Assembly (NCBI GenBank): GCA_029062725.1
Contig: JAIDPP010000390.1
Span: 1-13,369 of the forward strand
DNA length: 13,369 nt
Origin: Muribaculaceae bacterium
GTDB lineage: Bacteria; Bacteroidota; Bacteroidia; Bacteroidales; Muribaculaceae
Reading direction: 5' to 3'
The notes under the pieces were generated by a model that made no database searches, was not told the origin of the DNA, and saw only the letters and a program-made list of their open reading frames with translations. Made by a program: the position numbers and the translations under genes. Numbering within the stretch: the stretch's first letter is position 1; every line of letters starts with the position of its first letter. Below are positions 8,947 through 13,369 of the stretch, in pieces.

Positions 8947-9795
8947 ATGATAATAATCAAGACAGTTTCCGAGCTCGAATCGTATGTGTCGCGCGAGCGG
9001 AATAACGGTAGGTCCATCGGTCTGGTGCCGACAATGGGCGCTCTTCATGAGGGACACCTCTCGCTTGTTGAGAGGGCCGTCAGGGAGAACGACGATGTCA
9101 TCGTCAGTGTGTTTGTCAATCCCACGCAGTTTAACAATCCCGACGATCTTGCGTCCTATCCCCGTACAGAGGAAGAGGATTGCCGTCAGCTGGCACGCGC
9201 CGGTGTGGCGGTCGCTTTTGTTCCCGAGGTGTCGGAGATGTATCCGCAGGGAGCCGTGAGGGAGAAGGAATTCCGTCTCGGCACCGCCGCCGAGGTTATG
9301 GAAGGTAAGTTCCGTCCGGGCCATTTTCAGGGTGTGGCGCAGATTGTGAGCCGTCTTTTTGAGCTCTGTCGCCCTAACCGCGCCTATTTCGGAGAGAAGG
9401 ATTTCCAGCAGATAGCCGTGATAAGGAATATGGTCGAGAGCGAGGGGATTGATGTCGATATCATCCCTTGTCCGATCAAGCGTGCCGATGACGGGCTGGC
9501 CCTCTCGAGCCGCAACGCCCTTCTCACGCCCGCACAGCGCGTGATTGCTCCGGAGATCCATAAGGCACTGAAGGCCGGAGTGGAATATTCTAAAGAGCAT
9601 GGAGTCGGTGAGACCCGCGAATATGTGGTCGGGCTGATAGATGCCGTTGAAGGCCTTCAGACCGAATATTTCGAGATCGTCGATGCCCGCACGCTTCTCC
9701 CCGTGGAGGAATGGAGCGAAAGCCCCGAAGTGCAGGGATGCATCACGGTCTATTGCGGTAAGGTCCGCCTGATCGACAATATCAAGTTCAGATAA
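8947..9795 (+). CDS. panC: Pantothenate synthetase
   Basis: This enzyme joins pantoate and beta-alanine with ATP, via a pantoyl-adenylate, to give pantothenate, the precursor of coenzyme A; it acts in the cytoplasm. With the ATG at 8947 it has 282 aa, the usual length. The HIGH-type motif is in [11 protein letters not shown] (27-37). FVNPTQF (56-62), YFGEKDFQQ (147-155) and the KMSKS-region equivalent DGLALSSRN (182-190) are all present. The frame is open back to an ATG at 8869, but that start lies within the -7 box (8864-8871) and upstream of the predicted transcription start near 8878, and would add 26 residues with no family counterpart, so 8947 is preferred. panD follows after 40 bp, providing the beta-alanine. 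Confidence 0.97.
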   Translation: MIIIKTVSELESYVSRERNNGRSIGLVPTMGALHEGHLSLVERAVRENDDVIVSVFVNPTQFNNPDDLASYPRTEEEDCRQLARAGVAVAFVPEVSEMYPQGAVREKEFRLGTAAEVMEGKFRPGHFQGVAQIVSRLFELCRPNRAYFGEKDFQQIAVIRNMVESEGIDVDIIPCPIKRADDGLALSSRNALLTPAQRVIAPEIHKALKAGVEYSKEHGVGETREYVVGLIDAVEGLQTEYFEIVDARTLLPVEEWSESPEVQGCITVYCGKVRLIDNIKFR

Positions 9796-9835
9796 TCCGG
9801 AAAAGTCCGGATATTCGGAAAAACAGGAATCAGAT

Positions 9836-10183
9836 ATGCTGATAGAGATGATGAAATCGAAGATTCACCGCGTCACGGTGACGGAGGCGAATCTCAATTA
9901 TATAGGGAGCATTACGATTGACACTGCCCTTATCAGGGCTGCCAACATCCTTCCCGGAGAGCGGGTGTTTATCGTCAACAACAACAACGGCGAGCGTTTC
10001 GACACCTATGTCATAGCCGGCGAGGAAGGGAGCGGAGTGATCTGTCTCAACGGGGCTGCGGCACGCAAGGCGCAGCCGGGTGATATCGTGATCATCATGG
10101 CTTACGCGCAGATGACTCCCGAGGAGGCCCTGGAGTTCAAGCCGGCGGTGATCTTCCCCGATACGGCCACCAACAAACTTTAA
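9836..10183 (+). CDS. panD: Aspartate 1-decarboxylase
   Basis: PanD decarboxylates L-aspartate to beta-alanine, the second substrate of the panC enzyme. It is made as a proenzyme that cuts itself between Gly24 and Ser25 to create a pyruvoyl cofactor. The cleavage site YIGS is visible with the serine exactly at residue 25, as in Escherichia coli PanD, which also supports the chosen start. Other family marks are [16 protein letters not shown] at the start, [13 protein letters not shown], and the C-terminal part with [19 protein letters not shown]. The length of 115 aa is close to the family norm. Its gene lies 40 bp after panC and 12 bp before ffh, so all three probably share an mRNA. The maturation factor PanZ is not expected in this phylum and none is seen. 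Confidence 0.97.
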   Translation: MLIEMMKSKIHRVTVTEANLNYIGSITIDTALIRAANILPGERVFIVNNNNGERFDTYVIAGEEGSGVICLNGAAARKAQPGDIVIIMAYAQMTPEEALEFKPAVIFPDTATNKL

Positions 10184-10195
10184 GCAGAGAGAAAA

Positions 10196-11548
10196 ATGGC
10201 AATGTTCGAAAGTCTGTCTGAACGGCTTGAGAAGTCGTTTCAGATTCTAAAGGGTGAGGGCCGCATCACCGAGATAAACATAGCGGAGACGATGAAGGAT
10301 GTGCGCAAGGCGCTCATCAGTGCCGATGTAGATTACAAGACGGCCAAGACCTTCACCGATGAGGTGAAGAAGAAGGCTCTGGGCCAGAACGTGATCACGT
10401 CGCTGAAGCCCAAGGAGCTGATGGTAAAGATCGTCCACGACGAGCTGGTATCGCTCATGGGTTCGGACCAGGTTCCGGTGAATCTGTCGGGGAATCCCAC
10501 TGTGATCCTGATGGCCGGTCTTCAGGGAGCCGGAAAGACCACTTTCGCAGCCAAGATTGCCAAGCGGCTGAAATCGCAGAAGGGTAAGCGACCCCTTCTT
10601 GTCGGTGCCGACGTCTATCGTCCGGCTGCCCGCGAACAGCTGCGTGTTTTGGCTGAGCAGATCAATGTGCCTGTATATACTGAGGAAGAGAGTAAGGATG
10701 CCGTGCAGATCGCGGTTAACGCGATCGCGGAGGCGAAGGCCAACCATAACGATCTCGTGATTATTGATACTGCGGGACGTCTGGCCGTGGATGAGGCGAT
10801 GATGAACGAGATAGCGGCCATAAAGGAGGCCGTGAAGCCGCAGGAAACTCTCTTCGTGGTCGATTCTATGACCGGTCAGGATGCTGTTAACACCTCAAAG
10901 GCGTTCAACGACCGTCTGGATTTCGATGGAGTGATACTCACCAAACTTGACGGCGACACCCGCGGTGGTGCGGCCATCACGATCCGCTCGGTGGTGAAGA
11001 AGCCTATCAAGTTTGTTGGTACGGGCGAGAAGCTCGACGACGTGATGGAGTTCAATCCCGACGGTATGGCCAACCGTATCCTCGGCATGGGCGATATTGT
11101 TGGACTCGCCAATAAAGCTCTGGAGGTCTATGATCAGGAGGAGGCACGGAAGGTTGCCGAGAAGATCAAGAAGAATAAGTTTGACTTCGATGACTTCATG
11201 AACCAGATCAAGCAGATAAAGAAGATGGGTAACCTGAAGGATCTTGCTTCAATGATTCCGGGGATGGGTAAGGTGATGAAAGGTATAGATATTCCTGATG
11301 ATGCGTTTAAGGGTATCGAAGCCATCATCAACTCCATGACTCCCTGGGAGCGTCAGAATCCAACGGAGATCAAGGGAACGCGCAGAGCCCGCATCGCGAA
11401 GGGGTCCGGGAGTTCGATTCAGGATGTCAACAAGCTGCTGAAGCAGTTTGAGGATATGCGTAAGGTAATGCGTATGACCACGACGATGAAGAATCCGATG
11501 AAGATGATGCAGCAGATGAAAGGTATGAAAGGGAAGATGCCTTTCTGA
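10196..11548 (+). CDS. ffh: Signal recognition particle protein (SRP54, Ffh)
   Basis: Ffh is the GTPase of the signal recognition particle. It binds 4.5S RNA and the signal sequences of nascent membrane proteins and docks with FtsY at the membrane. The 450-aa protein has the helical N domain (about 1-95) and the G domain with GLQGAGKTT (108-116), DTAGR (191-195) and TKLDG (249-253). The Met-rich M domain follows from about 325. Its RNA-binding segment GTRRARIAKGSGSSIQDV is at 394-411, and the C-terminus is a run of Met/Lys repeats. A second ATG two codons downstream (10202) could equally be the start. It lies 12 bp after panD, so it is probably read from the panC promoter; whether it has its own promoter is not visible. 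A hairpin terminator follows. Confidence 0.98.
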   Translation: MAMFESLSERLEKSFQILKGEGRITEINIAETMKDVRKALISADVDYKTAKTFTDEVKKKALGQNVITSLKPKELMVKIVHDELVSLMGSDQVPVNLSGNPTVILMAGLQGAGKTTFAAKIAKRLKSQKGKRPLLVGADVYRPAAREQLRVLAEQINVPVYTEEESKDAVQIAVNAIAEAKANHNDLVIIDTAGRLAVDEAMMNEIAAIKEAVKPQETLFVVDSMTGQDAVNTSKAFNDRLDFDGVILTKLDGDTRGGAAITIRSVVKKPIKFVGTGEKLDDVMEFNPDGMANRILGMGDIVGLANKALEVYDQEEARKVAEKIKKNKFDFDDFMNQIKQIKKMGNLKDLASMIPGMGKVMKGIDIPDDAFKGIEAIINSMTPWERQNPTEIKGTRRARIAKGSGSSIQDVNKLLKQFEDMRKVMRMTTTMKNPMKMMQQMKGMKGKMPF

Positions 11549-11570
11549 CCGACCTGAATATATAGAATCC

Positions 11571-11614
11571 AAAGCTCGCTTCTACGAAACAGAGAGTTTC
11601 GGGAAGCGGGCTTT
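11571..11614 (+). terminator. Hairpin terminator of the panC-panD-ffh operon
   Basis: The arm AAAGCTCGCTTC (11571-11582) pairs with GAAGCGGGCTTT, with one G-U pair, and an inner CGAAAC/GTTTCG pair extends the stem. A short T-run (CTTTT) closes the structure 22 bp after the ffh stop codon. The layout is that of a Rho-independent terminator. Confidence 0.8.
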
Positions 11615-11657
11615 TGCATTGTAGGTTTATCAATATGATGGTTAATGCAATACCCCG

Positions 11658-11689
11658 ATGTAGGGACGCACCCCGGTGCGTCCGACTTT
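11658..11689 (+). repeat. REP-like palindromic element, copy 2
   Basis: The core GGACGCACC-CC-GGTGCGTCC (11664-11683) forms a perfect 9-bp stem. The flanks ATGTA and GACTTT match those of the element at 3626-3657 on the - strand, giving 25 of 32 identical bases. Sequences of the type TAGGGACGCACC/GGTGCGTCC recur between genes in many Bacteroidetes genomes, to my memory, and are likely REP-family repeats. This copy stands alone in the gap after the ffh terminator. Confidence 0.7.
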
Positions 11690-11832
11690 CATGAGCACAA
11701 TTTTTACAGTAGCATTATTTTTGACCTATACGCCAATATTTTTGTAATAAGGAAATTTTAAAGAGGTGTGCATAGGAGATACGAAATGGAAGATGAGTTG
11801 GCCGGACGAAAGGAGGTAAATCGGCTTGACGA

Positions 11833-11863
11833 TTGTAAAATCTTTCTGAATGTATTATCTTTG
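11833..11863 (+). promoter_or_regulatory. Bacteroidetes-type promoter for the AAA-ATPase-like gene
   Basis: A TTG at 11833-11835 and the -7 box TATCTTTG at 11856-11863 (consensus TAnnTTTG) are 20 nt apart, the expected spacing. Transcription would start near 11870, leaving about 10 nt before the ATG at 11880 or 31 nt before the ATG at 11901. Confidence 0.7.
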
Positions 11864-11879
11864 CAGAAAAGAAAGGATT

Positions 11880-13369
11880 ATGAGCGCTATACCCGAAAAA
11901 ATGAGTGGATATGCCATCGGACAGCAGGATTTCAGTGTGCTGCGTGAACGGGGGAGTATATATGTGGACAAGACGGAATTCATTAAAAGGATTGTGGATT
12001 CCGACTATCAGTATTTCTTTCTGGCCCGGCCACGGCGGTTCGGAAAGAGCCTTTTCCTATCTACCCTCCGTTATTTCTTTGAGGGGAGGAGAGAGCTTTT
12101 CAAGGGATTATATATTGACTCCACCGACTGGGATTGGGAGCCTTATCCGGTGTTGCGTCTTGACCTGAATACTGATAGATATGCGGAGCAGGGAAAATTG
12201 AATACAGTGCTTGAAAGTCTCTTTTCTGAGTGGGAAAGAAAGTATGAAGTAGAACCCACACTTGAGGATTATGGTCAGCGTTTTCGGAAAATCATAAAGA
12301 CTGCCCATGAAAAGACGGGCCGCAAAGTTGTGATTCTTGTTGATGAGTATGACAAGCCGCTTGTAGGAAACCTTAACAAGCAGGATAATTTCGAGCATTA
12401 CCGTTCGGCCTTGGCCTCACTCTATTCCAATTTCAAGAGTTCGGCAGAACATATTCAGCTTGTATTCCTCACAGGTGTGAGCCGATTCAGCAAACTGAGT
12501 GTATTCTCCGACCTCAATAATATCAACGATATCACTTTTGATAACCCATACGCTGATATCTGTGGTATCACGGAGGCGGAACTTCTGACATATTTTCATG
12601 AAGGGATAGCAAAGTTGGCGGAAAAAACCGGAGTGGATTATGAAAAGGCGGTGAAGAAATTGAAGAGGAGCTATGACGGCTACCGCTTCGCGGCCGAGGG
12701 GAGCGACATATACAATCCCTGGTCGGTACTTAATGCGCTTGATCGTTCGAAGATCAACACTTATTGGAGCGATACAGGCTATCCCCTGATTGTCATGGAG
12801 TCGCTAAAACGTATTGATGCAGATTTGGAGGAGACATTCAATGTCAGCTGTCGCGAGTCGTCGCTCAAGGGGCAGGATCTCCTGAATCCTGATCCCACGG
12901 CTCTTCTTTACCAGACCGGCTATATTACTATAAAGAGATACAGTCCTCGCACGGAAACCTACCGTCTTGGGATACCGAACGAGGAAGTTAAAAGGGGTCT
13001 ATATGAGTTCTTGATTCCCTATTACTCCAAAGTAAGAAGAGGAACAACCAACCAAACGGTTGTGAAGATAGTCGAAGGTTTCATCGAAGGTGAACCGGAT
13101 TTAGCTATGCGCGCGTTGCAATCTTTCTTTGCCGGAATTGACTATAAGATGAAGATGGAGAGCGAAAACAATTTCCACAACGCATTTTTCCTGTTGACGC
13201 ATATCATCGGGCTCGACACCAAGACCGAGGTTCATACATCTGACGGCAGCATAGATATCACTATTGATACTGACGAGTATCTTTATTTAATCGAATTGAA
13301 GTATGACCATTCGGCGGAAGAGGCACTCCGGCAGATAGAGGAGAAGCGATATGGCCGGCCCTGGCAGAC
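11880..13369 (+). CDS. AAA-ATPase-like / PD-(D/E)XK nuclease-domain protein (3' truncated by window edge)
   Basis: The frame runs open to the window end, giving 496 codons; family members have roughly 510-540 aa by memory, so little is missing. The N-terminal AAA-ATPase-like part starts with YAIGQQDFSVLRERGSIYVDKT and has a Walker A region RPRRFGKSLFLSTL (50-63, Lys56). Walker B is VVILVDEYDKPL (150-161, Asp155, Glu156), and a sensor-like LTGVSRFSKLSVFSDLNNI follows at about 198-215. The C-terminal PD-(D/E)XK-type domain shows Asp459 in GSIDITI and the E-x-K triad member as IELKY (Glu472, Lys474). The domain set matches Pfam families AAA-ATPase_like and PDDEXK_9, abundant in gut Bacteroidetes. 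The biochemical role is unknown; defence and mobile-element links have been suggested but are not shown here. The ATG at 11901, seven codons in, is an alternative start. Confidence 0.9.
   Translation, partial: MSAIPEKMSGYAIGQQDFSVLRERGSIYVDKTEFIKRIVDSDYQYFFLARPRRFGKSLFLSTLRYFFEGRRELFKGLYIDSTDWDWEPYPVLRLDLNTDRYAEQGKLNTVLESLFSEWERKYEVEPTLEDYGQRFRKIIKTAHEKTGRKVVILVDEYDKPLVGNLNKQDNFEHYRSALASLYSNFKSSAEHIQLVFLTGVSRFSKLSVFSDLNNINDITFDNPYADICGITEAELLTYFHEGIAKLAEKTGVDYEKAVKKLKRSYDGYRFAAEGSDIYNPWSVLNALDRSKINTYWSDTGYPLIVMESLKRIDADLEETFNVSCRESSLKGQDLLNPDPTALLYQTGYITIKRYSPRTETYRLGIPNEEVKRGLYEFLIPYYSKVRRGTTNQTVVKIVEGFIEGEPDLAMRALQSFFAGIDYKMKMESENNFHNAFFLLTHIIGLDTKTEVHTSDGSIDITIDTDEYLYLIELKYDHSAEEALRQIEEKRYGRPWQ

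Larger units (their letters stand above)
11549..11879. other. 331-bp intergenic region after ffh
   Basis: This stretch holds the ffh terminator hairpin (11571-11614), a REP-like element (11658-11689) and a promoter (11833-11863). The part between about 11690 and 11830 is AT-rich and shows no recognisable feature. A 53-codon frame from the ATG at 11785 overlaps the promoter and the start of the next gene, resembles nothing known to me, and is left out. No RNA gene was recognised. Confidence 0.7.

Noticed and set aside
11785..11946. 53-codon frame starting before the AAA-ATPase-like gene
   Set aside because: It covers the promoter and the start of a well-supported gene in another frame and matches no family I know.

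Overview
The window looks like a chromosomal segment from a Bacteroidales gut-type bacterium, perhaps a Muribaculaceae-like lineage. The family level is inference. The signs are two clear TAnnTTTG-type -7 boxes, mostly weak Shine-Dalgarno signals, a BlaI/M56 pair with a TonB-like tail, a DUF4270 lipoprotein, a stand-alone glycogen-synthase-like domain divergent from panC, a sorting-domain (T9SS CTD-like) remnant and an AAA-ATPase-like/PD-(D/E)XK protein.

Left part (1-2180, + strand): the 3' part of a BlaI/MecI-type repressor, then a BlaR1/MecR1-like M56 membrane protease. The protease carries a TonB C-terminal-type domain where BlaR1 has its beta-lactam sensor. Middle left (2181-3714): a small, rearranged, AT-rich stretch. 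It holds a perfect 36-bp palindrome and two gene remnants joined tail-out (the 3' end of a Dabb gene paralogue on - and the 3' end of a sorting-domain gene on +). A complete mntA-hepT toxin-antitoxin pair follows, then a hairpin, the intact Dabb gene, a REP-like element and a 17-bp tandem duplication.

Centre (3715-8771, - strand): a tightly packed probable operon read from 8771 leftwards. It encodes a glycogen-synthase-like N-terminal domain without the usual nucleotide-sugar lysine motif, a DUF4270 lipoprotein, a CapA-like metallophosphatase lipoprotein (4-bp ATGA overlap) and an ABC-F ATPase (8-nt gap). The ABC-F protein appears to keep only one of its two composite ATP sites.

Right (8947-11548, + strand): panC-panD-ffh, a housekeeping operon for pantothenate synthesis and the SRP GTPase. 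It starts from a promoter that shares an inverted repeat with the divergent centre operon and ends at a clear hairpin terminator. A 331-bp gap follows, with a second copy of the REP-like element and a promoter. The window ends inside an AAA-ATPase-like gene with a C-terminal PD-(D/E)XK nuclease-like domain.

No rRNA, tRNA, CRISPR array or intact insertion sequence was seen. No wholly new system is evident. The most interesting points are the rearranged mntA-hepT neighbourhood, the asymmetric ABC-F ATPase, the co-varying REP-like pair and the divergent promoter palindrome.
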